From Alteromonas halophila (GTDB lineage: Bacteria; Pseudomonadota; Gammaproteobacteria; Enterobacterales; Alteromonadaceae): 64,000 nt of DNA. Shown in pieces: positions 9,735-17,633 of the stretch; within the stretch, counting starts at the first letter, position 1; every line of letters begins with the position of its first letter. The stretch is taken from NCBI RefSeq assembly GCF_014651815.1, contig NZ_BMXP01000007.1, positions 1 through 64,000 of the forward strand, in the 5' to 3' direction. Both the position numbers and the translations under genes were made by a program. A model generated the notes under the pieces. It worked only from the letters and a program-made list of their open reading frames with translations, did no database searches and was not told where the DNA came from.

Positions 9735-11159
9735 ATGAACGCATTTCGAACTCTGTATCGCAGTATTCTGCTGCTGTTTGCGGTTGTCGTCATTGCCATT
9801 GTCACACTGGTGCATTTCAGTGTGTCAAAAGTCGTGGCTGAACAGAGCCGGGCGCAGCAACAATCACTTTCCCCCGCTGTCTCGTTAATTGTCGAACAGA
9901 TGCTAAAGCCCCTGCATATTTCAGAAGCGCTGGGCAAATCCCGTGAACTGGTCAAGCTCATGAATACGCCTAGCCCGGATGAGGCTGCTATCCTCGATAC
10001 GCTGGCACGTCTGGAAGATGAGTTTGGCATGACGTTCTTTATCGCCAGTGACAAAAACCGTGTCCAGTACAATTCAGATGGCACCACCTTTCCGTTGGTA
10101 AAAGGCGAGATAAACTGGTACTTCAAGTACAAGGATCAGGCCGCTAACGCCGTAGCAGATATTGGTAAATGGGAAGACGCACATTTCTATATAGATATAA
10201 AAATCTTCAATGACAGCGGTGAATTCCTGGGCTTCTTCGGCGTGGGTAAAAGTCTCAACAGTTTTATCACTATTTTCGACAGCTATAAGCAAACCTATGG
10301 CTATGACTTTCTGGTCGTTGATGATCACGGCGACATCATGTTGTCCTCTGATCCGCAACTGATGGCATCCTACTCGGAGTTTTCGAACCTGGCCGACTTA
10401 GACTGGTTCAGCGCATTGCCGGAGGACGTACGAAACAATCAGGCGTTGAATAATAAGCTGGTGAGGATTCATGACGAAGATTACCTGATTGCCGAAGTGA
10501 CGCTCAATCAGTTTAACTGGACGGTCTATTTGTTAAGCCCCCTGGACGAGCGTCAGACTGAAATTTCGCAGGCCTTTATTTTTAGCGTGGTAACACTGCT
10601 GGTAGTGGTGTTTGCCCTGTTTTTGCTTATCTACAATCTGCTTTATTATTTCCGCCGCGATATGCAGCCGGATCTGGTGATCCGCAGTGCCAACCGTCTG
10701 CCGGATAAAGCCGGTATTGAAGAAATCTATAAAGACACCACCGCAAAAAATGCATCACTGAGTATTATCCTGGTCGATATCGACAACTTCAGTGCAATTA
10801 ATGATACATACGGGCGCAATACCGGTGATGATGTGCTGGACAAAATCGTCAGTTTCCTAAAAGACAATATGCGCGAGACCGATATTCTGGGTCGCTGGAG
10901 CAGTGAGGAATTTATGATCCTGTCGCCACAAACCGGTCCGCATGAAGCATTTGAACTGGCGAAGAATCTGCGTCATGGCATCGCGACGCTGCCGCCATTA
11001 CCCGGGCATCCTGAGCTGCAACTGACGGCCTCGTTTGGCGTGTCATTTACGGCCAGTGGCCGTCCGTTAAAAGAAGTCAGCGCTCATGCCGAAGATGCCC
11101 TGTATCAGGCCAGACGGGATGGCTGTAACCTGGTAAGAATGCAACTGGCCGATACCTGA
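9735..11159 (+). CDS. Membrane-bound sensor with degenerate GGDEF domain (SSEEF) and intact I-site
   Basis: This 474-residue protein has a transmembrane helix at about 11-28, a periplasmic Cache-like sensor region at about 30-270 and a second membrane helix at about 279-302. A GGDEF-fold domain follows from about 340. The metal-binding VDIDNF and the NDTYGRNTGDD segments are present. The active-site signature reads SSEEF (389-393) in place of GGDEF or GGEEF, which should abolish diguanylate cyclase activity because the glycines hold GTP. The inhibitory-site motif RETD (380-383) lies exactly five residues upstream, as in c-di-GMP-binding cyclases. It may therefore be a c-di-GMP receptor rather than a synthase. 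AAAGGAG stands 11-13 bases before the ATG. It is transcribed divergently from glmU. Confidence 0.88.
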   Translation: MNAFRTLYRSILLLFAVVVIAIVTLVHFSVSKVVAEQSRAQQQSLSPAVSLIVEQMLKPLHISEALGKSRELVKLMNTPSPDEAAILDTLARLEDEFGMTFFIASDKNRVQYNSDGTTFPLVKGEINWYFKYKDQAANAVADIGKWEDAHFYIDIKIFNDSGEFLGFFGVGKSLNSFITIFDSYKQTYGYDFLVVDDHGDIMLSSDPQLMASYSEFSNLADLDWFSALPEDVRNNQALNNKLVRIHDEDYLIAEVTLNQFNWTVYLLSPLDERQTEISQAFIFSVVTLLVVVFALFLLIYNLLYYFRRDMQPDLVIRSANRLPDKAGIEEIYKDTTAKNASLSIILVDIDNFSAINDTYGRNTGDDVLDKIVSFLKDNMRETDILGRWSSEEFMILSPQTGPHEAFELAKNLRHGIATLPPLPGHPELQLTASFGVSFTASGRPLKEVSAHAEDALYQARRDGCNLVRMQLADT

Positions 11160-11186
11160 TTCAGCCAGTTACCAGAACAGCAATAG

Positions 11187-12095
11187 TCAGCGTGGTGGCT
11201 GACTGCCTTCATCAGGCGGCGTAGCCGGTGCGCGCCGCCACCTGACAACGCCCGTGGTCAGAGCAACCCCGGTCAGAATCATGGCGCCGCCTGCCATTGA
11301 CCATACAGACAGACTTTCACCAAGAAAAATAAGCCCCCAGATAATACCGAACACCGGCACCAGGTAAGCCACGGTAATGGCTTTTGCCGGCCCGACACTG
11401 CCAATCAGGTAAAAATACAGAATATAGGCAATACCTGTTCCCAGTACCGCAAGCGCAACCGCGTTCAGCCAGGCGGCCTGTCCCGGCAGGGTACTCGGTA
11501 ATGTCATGATGGCAGACGGTAACAGCATCAGTGATGCCATGGCCTGACTGCCTGCGGCCACAGCGATAGGCTTTACGCCCCATAACCAGCGCTTCATCAT
11601 CGATGCAGCCAGCCCATAACAGGTAGTGGCCACCAGTGCGGCAAGGATGGGCGCAATGCTCACCGTTCCTTCCCCCACTTTTTGCTGACTGATCACCGCT
11701 ACCCCGGCAAAGCCAAGAACCAGCCCCCCTACCGCGACGCGGTTGAGCCGATCGCCCAGCCAGAGCCAGGCAGTCAGCGCGCCGAACATGGGCGCTGTCG
11801 CATTTAGAATTGCATTCACCCCGGCTTCCAGGTGCAGACTGCTATAGTTGAACAGCACAAACGGAATGGCGGTATTCACCATGCCCACCAGCGCAATTGC
11901 CAGCCAATGCTGCCGGCATTCCTTCACTGCCCTCGCCGCAATTAAAAAGGGCAGCAAAACCAGTGTTGCCAGCACGGTGCGGATAGCCACCAGCACGTAA
12001 ATACCAAATTCCGGCGCCGCAACGCGCATAAAGATAAACGAACCGCCCCAGATAGACGCAAGCAGCAGTAGCGCAGCCAGATCTCTTACATTCAT
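11187..12095 (-). CDS. EamA/DMT-superfamily transporter
   Basis: This is a 302-residue inner-membrane protein made of ten predicted helices in two EamA repeats. It starts LAALLLLASIWGGSFIFMRV, the usual opening of drug/metabolite exporters of the RhaT/YedA group. The second repeat contains GTGIAYILYFYLIGSVGP. The gene starts 2 bp after the ogt stop, and AAGGAG is seen upstream of its ATG. It is thus probably the last gene of an ada-alkA/ogt operon, although a role in alkylation resistance is inferred only from position. The substrate is unknown. Confidence 0.88.
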   Translation of the reverse strand: MNVRDLAALLLLASIWGGSFIFMRVAAPEFGIYVLVAIRTVLATLVLLPFLIAARAVKECRQHWLAIALVGMVNTAIPFVLFNYSSLHLEAGVNAILNATAPMFGALTAWLWLGDRLNRVAVGGLVLGFAGVAVISQQKVGEGTVSIAPILAALVATTCYGLAASMMKRWLWGVKPIAVAAGSQAMASLMLLPSAIMTLPSTLPGQAAWLNAVALAVLGTGIAYILYFYLIGSVGPAKAITVAYLVPVFGIIWGLIFLGESLSVWSMAGGAMILTGVALTTGVVRWRRAPATPPDEGSQPPR

Positions 12096-12097
12096 GA

Positions 12098-12556
12098 CTA
12101 AATGTCGACTCCTTCGTGCCTAAGTAAAAATGCCTTGCGTGACAACCCGCCTGCGTACCCGGTCAATGTGCCGTTTGCACCAATAACACGGTGGCACGGC
12201 ACAATAATGGCAATCGGATTTTTGCTGTTGGCCATGCCAACGGCGCGTACTGCGTTGGCATTGCTCAGCTGCTGCGCCACGGCACCATAACTGACCGTTG
12301 TACCGTAGCCAATGGTAGTTAGTGCGGCCCATACCTGTTGCTGGAATGGTGTACCACCGGCATCCAGTGGCAATGAAAACCGGGTCCTGCGCCTGGCAAA
12401 GTAGTCACTGAGCTGACTGCATGCTTCGTCAGTCAGACCGGATGGACGCGCCGGTGTTTCGCTTGTGTCATCAAAGGCCACGGAAGTCAGCCCTTTGTCG
12501 CTGGCGCGCACCGTTAACTCACCACAGGGGGTCATCAGGCGCTGATAATAATGCAT
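12098..12556 (-). CDS. ogt: Methylated-DNA--[protein]-cysteine S-methyltransferase
   Basis: This enzyme repairs O6-alkylguanine by moving the alkyl group to its own cysteine and is used up in the process. The 152 residues form the N-terminal ribonuclease-like part and the C-terminal DNA-binding part. The acceptor motif is IIVPCHRVIG, and the arginine-finger region is VRAVGMANSKNPIA. AAGGAG precedes the ATG at good distance. It follows the Ada-AlkA gene by 14 bp on the same strand, so both are likely induced by alkylation damage. The family includes Ogt and the Ada C-domain; the stand-alone length favours Ogt. Confidence 0.95.
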   Translation of the reverse strand: MHYYQRLMTPCGELTVRASDKGLTSVAFDDTSETPARPSGLTDEACSQLSDYFARRRTRFSLPLDAGGTPFQQQVWAALTTIGYGTTVSYGAVAQQLSNANAVRAVGMANSKNPIAIIVPCHRVIGANGTLTGYAGGLSRKAFLLRHEGVDI

Positions 12557-12570
12557 GGTCGCTCCTTATG

Positions 12571-13965
12571 TCAGGTTTGTGCGCTGGCGAGTTGCCACAA
12601 TGCGACGGTCAGGTAACTGCGCCACGGGGTAGCCCGCTCTGGGTTGAGATCGAGGCCGCTGGCCATTTTACGGACAATCAGGTCAGTAGCCAGATACTGG
12701 TCCGGATCGTGATCAGCCCGCATTTTAAGGTAATGGAGTGTCCATGGACCAATACCCGGGATGGCCAGCACCGCGTTGTCGTCAGCGTCAGGCGTTGCGG
12801 CCATCAGACAGGCAAAATCGCGTAAAGCCTTGCGGCGTGCGCCCGGCATCGCCAGCCAGCTAAGATCATCCTCTGCCACCTGCTCTGGCGAGGGAAAAGC
12901 CCGGCCCCACGGCGTTTGCCGATCAAAACAGGCAGCAAACTCTGACAACTTATTAATGGCGGCTTTTACACTCACCTGTTGCCCTAGGATTGCCCGGCAA
13001 CCGCCTTCAAACCGGCTCCACACACCCGGAATACGTAACCCTGCAGAGAACTGCGATTGACGAAGCCCTGCCTCGCTTAATGAGGTAGCGATTAAAACAG
13101 GATCGGCATGCGTGTCCAGTATCCTGGCAACACTGGTCATAAGCGGATAGATGTGTGTCAGTGACGACAGGGCAAGCTCGACTTTAAAGCGGTGTTTGTC
13201 CGGCTGATGCGTTGCCGTAATCTGGCCCGTTCCGCCCGGATAAGTCACCTGCCGGCAATAGCTGTTGTCGCGCACGGTCTCAATACCGGTGATGGCACGC
13301 AGACGCAGAAAGTCGCGCACCTGATACCAGTCATAGGGTGGTCGATAAGCCAGATACAATGTGGCAACCGGGGCCCGTCCCTGGTCAGCGTCTGCCTTTG
13401 ATAGCGGACGGCGCAGGGCCGATGGGGTCATTTTACAGTACTGCTTCAGTTGTCGTTGCAGTTGTCGTGCGCTGTTAAAGCCAGCAGCATCGGCGATTGT
13501 CGCCACATCCGTGCTGCTGTGCTGTAACAGTTGCTTTGCAAACAGTACCTGCTGCATATTCTGATACGTTTTTGGCGACATGCCAAGGTGAGTGGTGATG
13601 AGTTTGTGCAGATAACGCTCACTGATACCCAGTCTTGAAGCAATGTGCGCCACAGATTGTGGTGGTATAGCCGACAGCAGCGTTTGCGCCCGCGTTACTG
13701 AACTTTGCACGCCGCGCCACGCCGGTGACTGCGGGGCACTGTCCGGGCGACAACGCAGGCACGGACGATAGCCGTGCTGAAGCGCCTGTGCAGCATGCGC
13801 ATAGTAGGTAACGTTGTGTTCAGCCGGCAAACGGGCCGGACACACAGGCCGGCAGAATATCCCGGTGGTTTTAACGGCAACAAAAAACTTACCATCAAAT
13901 CTGGGATCGCGACTTTGCCGCGCCTGCTGATAATACTGTCGTAAACTGCTCTCCACACCTTGCAC
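12571..13965 (-). CDS. Ada-type activator fused to DNA-3-methyladenine glycosylase (AlkA)
   Basis: This is a fusion of 464 residues. Residues 10-76 form the Ada methyl-phosphotriester domain, with zinc cysteines C38, C42, C69 and C72 (FCRPVCPAR, CLRCRP). Residues 85-185 are an AraC-type helix-turn-helix. From about 203 onward it is AlkA: the N-terminal domain, then the helix-hairpin-helix AIPGIGPWTL (401-410) and the catalytic D428 in YLATDLIVRK. It should sense methylated phosphates, activate its own operon and excise alkylated bases. The start is taken as GTG at 13965; the RBS is weak, so the exact start is uncertain. The O6-methylguanine domain of E. coli Ada is absent here and is supplied by the separate ogt next door. 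Confidence 0.93.
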   Translation of the reverse strand: MQGVESSLRQYYQQARQSRDPRFDGKFFVAVKTTGIFCRPVCPARLPAEHNVTYYAHAAQALQHGYRPCLRCRPDSAPQSPAWRGVQSSVTRAQTLLSAIPPQSVAHIASRLGISERYLHKLITTHLGMSPKTYQNMQQVLFAKQLLQHSSTDVATIADAAGFNSARQLQRQLKQYCKMTPSALRRPLSKADADQGRAPVATLYLAYRPPYDWYQVRDFLRLRAITGIETVRDNSYCRQVTYPGGTGQITATHQPDKHRFKVELALSSLTHIYPLMTSVARILDTHADPVLIATSLSEAGLRQSQFSAGLRIPGVWSRFEGGCRAILGQQVSVKAAINKLSEFAACFDRQTPWGRAFPSPEQVAEDDLSWLAMPGARRKALRDFACLMAATPDADDNAVLAIPGIGPWTLHYLKMRADHDPDQYLATDLIVRKMASGLDLNPERATPWRSYLTVALWQLASAQT

Positions 13966-14265
13966 CGACGATTGCTGGGTAAGCCTTTATTGTAACCTGC
14001 AAAACGCGGTATAAGGCGACAAAATCGGCACTCTGTAATGCAACGTATAATCTGCTTTTGATCCACATCGACTGCCTGCTGCTATGTATCTGGCAGGCCG
14101 CCCCCGTTTGAGCGCCGCGCGTTGCTCAATCGGGTAAGACACAGAGCACCATAAAGGGGTATTACCACGGTTGAAGTTGATTATCCGCAATGCCATACGC
14201 ATAATACCTCAAGCTTATAATGATAATTACCGACTGAATCGGTATCCCCACGCTTTGGAGTAACC
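13966..14265. other. Intergenic region between ada-alkA and the serine hydrolase gene
   Basis: This 300-bp divergent region contains no convincing gene. Its right part holds a good sigma-70-type promoter for the rightward gene, listed separately, and a ribosome-binding site before the TTG start. No E. coli-like Ada box was recognised in front of the leftward operon, though the recognition sequence of this Ada variant may differ. Confidence 0.5.
14177..14205 (+). promoter_or_regulatory. Predicted sigma-70 promoter of the class C-like hydrolase gene
   Basis: TTGATT at 14177-14182 and CATAAT at 14200-14205 are separated by 17 bp. Transcription would start near 14212 and leave a leader of about 54 nt with GGAG at 14256-14259 before the TTG start codon. 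This is prediction by consensus only. Confidence 0.5.
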
Positions 14266-15417
14266 TTGCCCGTTTTGTTTGCCTCGTCTCTTCGCGTGAT
14301 AACTCGCTGCAGTGCGCTGCTCACTCTTCTGATTGTCTCGCTGGCCGCCAATGGGCAGGCCTGGCTGGACGATTATGCCAGTTACGTTAAGCGCCAGGCA
14401 GTGAAATATAATGTGCCCGGCTACGCCTTTGTATACTATCAGCAAGGTGAAACACCAAAAGTCTACGTGTTTGGCAAGACCCATTCCGGTGGAGAATACA
14501 TCACAGAAAACACAGTATTCAGGCTGGCCTCTGTGTCAAAAACATTTACTGCACTGCTCAGCGCCAAGCTGGTCTCACAGGACCGGCTTAACTGGGAAAC
14601 ACCTATCGAAACCATGCTGCCCGATATCCCGTTTAATGGTGATACAGGCCAGAAATTGCAGCTTCAGCACATTGTCGGGCAGTCCAGCGGCTTTATGCCG
14701 AATGCCTACGACAACCTGATAGAAGCCGACTACAGCCTGACAAGGGTGCTAACAGCACTCGGCGAACTGGAACCGATTTGTGCTCCCGGCGACTGCTATA
14801 CCTATCAGAACGCCTTGTTTGGTGCGCTGGATTATTACCTCATCACGCAAAATTCTTCGTATCACCGCCTGTTACAAACAGAGCTATTCACGCCAATGGG
14901 CATGCGCACTGCAAGCGCTGGGAAAGGCGGGTTGCTGGCCTCTGAAGAATGGGCCAGGCCGCATATTGCCATCGCCCGCAACCGCTGGCGCGAAGGTATG
15001 GTAGAAAGTAATTACTACCGGTTTGCGCCGGCAGCCGGGGTCAATGCCAGCATCCGCGATATGACGGTATATCTGCAGGCGTTGCTGGGCGAATTTCCCA
15101 CGGTTATTTCAGATGAAATGATCAACGTAGTTACCACCCCCAGAGTGGAAACTCGTCGTGAAACTTACCGCCGTGGCTGGCGTGAACACTTAAGAAGTGC
15201 TCACTACGGGCTTGGCTGGCGTATATATGACTTCGATGGCCATCGCATTAACTACCACGGAGGCTGGGTTAAGGGCTACCGCGCCGATGTGGCGTTCGCG
15301 CCCGAATATGGTGCCGGGTACGTGATGCTGACCAACGCTGAATCGAACATGATCAACACCACCACCGCTGAGTTCTGGGAACGGTATTTTGAACAGGCTG
15401 AAAACACGTCCCCCTGA
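14266..15417 (+). CDS. Exported serine hydrolase, beta-lactamase/penicillin-binding fold
   Basis: This 383-residue protein starts with a signal-like segment (residues 12-31, hydrophobic, ending near AANGQA). The class C serine-enzyme motifs are present: SVSK (SxxK nucleophile motif) in RLASVSKTFTALLS, YQN in CYTYQNALFG (YxN), and HGG in NYHGGWVKGY in place of KTG. Such proteins act on peptidoglycan peptides, D-amino-acid peptides or esters in the periplasm; a true beta-lactamase activity cannot be inferred. The start is TTG, chosen because GGAG stands 6 bases upstream and no ATG lies near. It converges with a second member of the superfamily 13 bp away. Confidence 0.85.
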   Translation: MPVLFASSLRVITRCSALLTLLIVSLAANGQAWLDDYASYVKRQAVKYNVPGYAFVYYQQGETPKVYVFGKTHSGGEYITENTVFRLASVSKTFTALLSAKLVSQDRLNWETPIETMLPDIPFNGDTGQKLQLQHIVGQSSGFMPNAYDNLIEADYSLTRVLTALGELEPICAPGDCYTYQNALFGALDYYLITQNSSYHRLLQTELFTPMGMRTASAGKGGLLASEEWARPHIAIARNRWREGMVESNYYRFAPAAGVNASIRDMTVYLQALLGEFPTVISDEMINVVTTPRVETRRETYRRGWREHLRSAHYGLGWRIYDFDGHRINYHGGWVKGYRADVAFAPEYGAGYVMLTNAESNMINTTTAEFWERYFEQAENTSP

Positions 15418-15430
15418 AACGGCAACGCCC

Positions 15431-17422
15431 TTACTCACCCGCCTGTTCAGTAAATGTGTAGGAGTCCTGGGCGTAACTAATTGTTAGTGCTTTTTTGCCA
15501 TCGACTTCTTCAACCAGAAATTCCACACCAAGAAGGAACGGGGCTACAGCCACCACAGACTGGGTGCCATCTTTGTTTTCCTTTGTGCCAAGCTGCGTCC
15601 GCCACACGCCGGGATCCAGAAAAATGTCTCCGTCCTCTTCATACACACGCAACTCGCCCAGCACATCGTTACTATACCTACTGGCCAGATTACGTAAGAT
15701 GTCAGCATCACCGGGATAAGCAAATTCCTGCTGCTGAGTTTGCTGAGAGATTCGCTTGCGTTCAGCGGTTACCTCAATTTGCGCTGCCGCCAGGGGTTTC
15801 GCATCGTACATTAACTCAACCAGTTTGCGTGCAGTGGGATCGAGTAGTGCCCAGCCTTCGTCCGAGTTAGTCAGTACCACCAGACCCACGCTGGCGTCGG
15901 TAAAGGCATACCAGTTTGACATGTAACCGGCCATAGAGCCGCCGTGAGAGAGTGTTTCAATACCCGCTATTTTTCCCATTTGTAATCCCATGCCATAGGC
16001 TTCACCTTCTCCCGTCTTAACATACGGAGTCCTGCGGGCAAGTAATGGCTCTCTGGCAAACCGCTGTTTGCCGTCTGGCCCCACCCCGGCTGTGATTTCG
16101 TTTTGCACATAGTTGATCATATCCGCAGGTGACGACCAGGCGGCTCCTGCGGGCCGATACGGGTATACGGTATGATTAAAGCCACGTTCCGGGCTTTGTT
16201 CGATGGCAGAGATATTGCCGTTATGATCATCGGCATACGGAACTGCATGCGTCTGGCGCAGCGCTGCTTCAATAGAAAACACCGTACTGTCCATGTTCAG
16301 CGGATCAAAAATGTACTGCTGCATAGCTTTGTCAAAGGCCGCACCCAGTTCCATGTCCGGATAGAGAACATGTCCGGCAATATAGCCTGCGGCGGCGGCA
16401 AGCTCATTACTGTACTGATACAATTCGCCAAATTCACTGGTGGGCTGTGTAGTCGCCAGGTCTTTAAACAAAATCTTCGCTGACGTTGTCGAGTCATTAT
16501 TGAATATCCAGCCAAGGTCGCGTCGCGGCAGGCCGGTGCATGCACAAACCAGGTGTTCGATACGCACGCTTTGTGTTGTTTGCTCATCGCCGAGTTTAAA
16601 CTCAGGATAATGCTCAACGACCTTGTCCTTCCAATCCAGCTTGCCCAGCTCAACCAGTTTAGCCAGCAGCAGGGTTGCCATGCCTTTGGTGTTAGAGGCC
16701 ACCATAAACAGGGTATCGGCCGTCACCGGCTGCCGCGTCTCTTTGTTCGCAAACCCCACACCCCCCTGGTACAACACCTGATCTTTCTGTGACACCGCAA
16801 TACCCACACCGGGTACATTAAGTGCTTCGGCAGCCGACTCAACAAATGCCAGCAGTTGCTCGATATCCTTATCAGTGAGTTTTTTCGCAGTTTGTCCAGA
16901 AAGATCTTCGGGTTTATAACCCTTTACCCTGAAACTGTCGCGCAACTCAATAATAGCGGCGCTTCGTTTGTTGATGGTGCCATTAGAGCCATTCAGCAAC
17001 ACCACATACCACTGCTCATCCAACCGGTGCGTATATGCATAAACACCTTTGTTTTCGGCTGCGGTTGTCACGTACTCTATACGACGCTTTTCGTTCCAGC
17101 CGCCATCAGTATTGCGGGGGGTATTCACCCTGACTTCGCGATTAAAATCTTCATCGACCATGCGCCAGGCTTTTCCGGCAGCTTCCTCGCTACTCCCTGC
17201 ACCAGTGATATGCACAACGGCAATGTAGGTATCCTGCTCGTCTGCCTCAAACCGAATAACGCCACCTTTGGTATACTTTTTCCACTTTTCTGGCTCGGCG
17301 TATGAGGCGGTCACTACCGTTGAGTTGCCGGGCTCAGCAGAGGTTTCAGCGTGCGCGTAGCCGGGCACAACGCCGGTTAGCAGCAAGGCAGCAATGAGCA
17401 GGGTGGAGAAGAAAGTTTGCAT
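15431..17422 (-). CDS. Exported serine hydrolase with N-terminal extra domain (beta-lactamase-related)
   Basis: This protein has 663 residues from ATG 17422, which has AAGGAA before it and opens a good signal peptide (MQTFFSTLLIAALLLTG, cut near AHA). An earlier in-frame start at 17464 has no signal logic. After an unassigned region to about residue 170 comes the serine beta-lactamase-like domain: SNTK in FMVASNTKGMATLL, YSN in YQYSNELAAAAGY and HGG in TLSHGGSMAGY. A C-terminal beta-rich region of about 150 residues follows, as in several esterase/D-aminopeptidase relatives. Substrate unknown. It is probably periplasmic or lipid-associated. It converges with another family member, but the two share only the core motifs. 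Confidence 0.83.
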   Translation of the reverse strand: MQTFFSTLLIAALLLTGVVPGYAHAETSAEPGNSTVVTASYAEPEKWKKYTKGGVIRFEADEQDTYIAVVHITGAGSSEEAAGKAWRMVDEDFNREVRVNTPRNTDGGWNEKRRIEYVTTAAENKGVYAYTHRLDEQWYVVLLNGSNGTINKRSAAIIELRDSFRVKGYKPEDLSGQTAKKLTDKDIEQLLAFVESAAEALNVPGVGIAVSQKDQVLYQGGVGFANKETRQPVTADTLFMVASNTKGMATLLLAKLVELGKLDWKDKVVEHYPEFKLGDEQTTQSVRIEHLVCACTGLPRRDLGWIFNNDSTTSAKILFKDLATTQPTSEFGELYQYSNELAAAAGYIAGHVLYPDMELGAAFDKAMQQYIFDPLNMDSTVFSIEAALRQTHAVPYADDHNGNISAIEQSPERGFNHTVYPYRPAGAAWSSPADMINYVQNEITAGVGPDGKQRFAREPLLARRTPYVKTGEGEAYGMGLQMGKIAGIETLSHGGSMAGYMSNWYAFTDASVGLVVLTNSDEGWALLDPTARKLVELMYDAKPLAAAQIEVTAERKRISQQTQQQEFAYPGDADILRNLASRYSNDVLGELRVYEEDGDIFLDPGVWRTQLGTKENKDGTQSVVAVAPFLLGVEFLVEEVDGKKALTISYAQDSYTFTEQAGE

Positions 17423-17633
17423 GGTAACGTTCCTTGTTATTTGACGGGCAGACCCAGACTGCAAACCTCCTGTGTCAGTATGCTATAAAGGTAGACGTTA
17501 GCCTGTAAATGTCAAAATAGTCAGGCAGTCAGAAACTTACCAACGCACTACTTGCTTTTACATTATTACGTATAGAGCAATGGGCAGGCGCAGTCGCCAC
17601 TGCGCCCGACATCGGTTTCCGGGCTGGTGAAAA

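Noticed and set aside
9692-10132. Minus-strand open frame of 146 codons against the GGDEF gene
   Set aside because: It is antisense to the sensor gene, low in complexity (Ser-rich) and without a start signal.
14266-17422. Acquired antibiotic-resistance beta-lactamase
   Set aside because: Both proteins have HGG in place of the KTG motif and extra regions typical of esterase or peptidase relatives, so resistance cannot be inferred.
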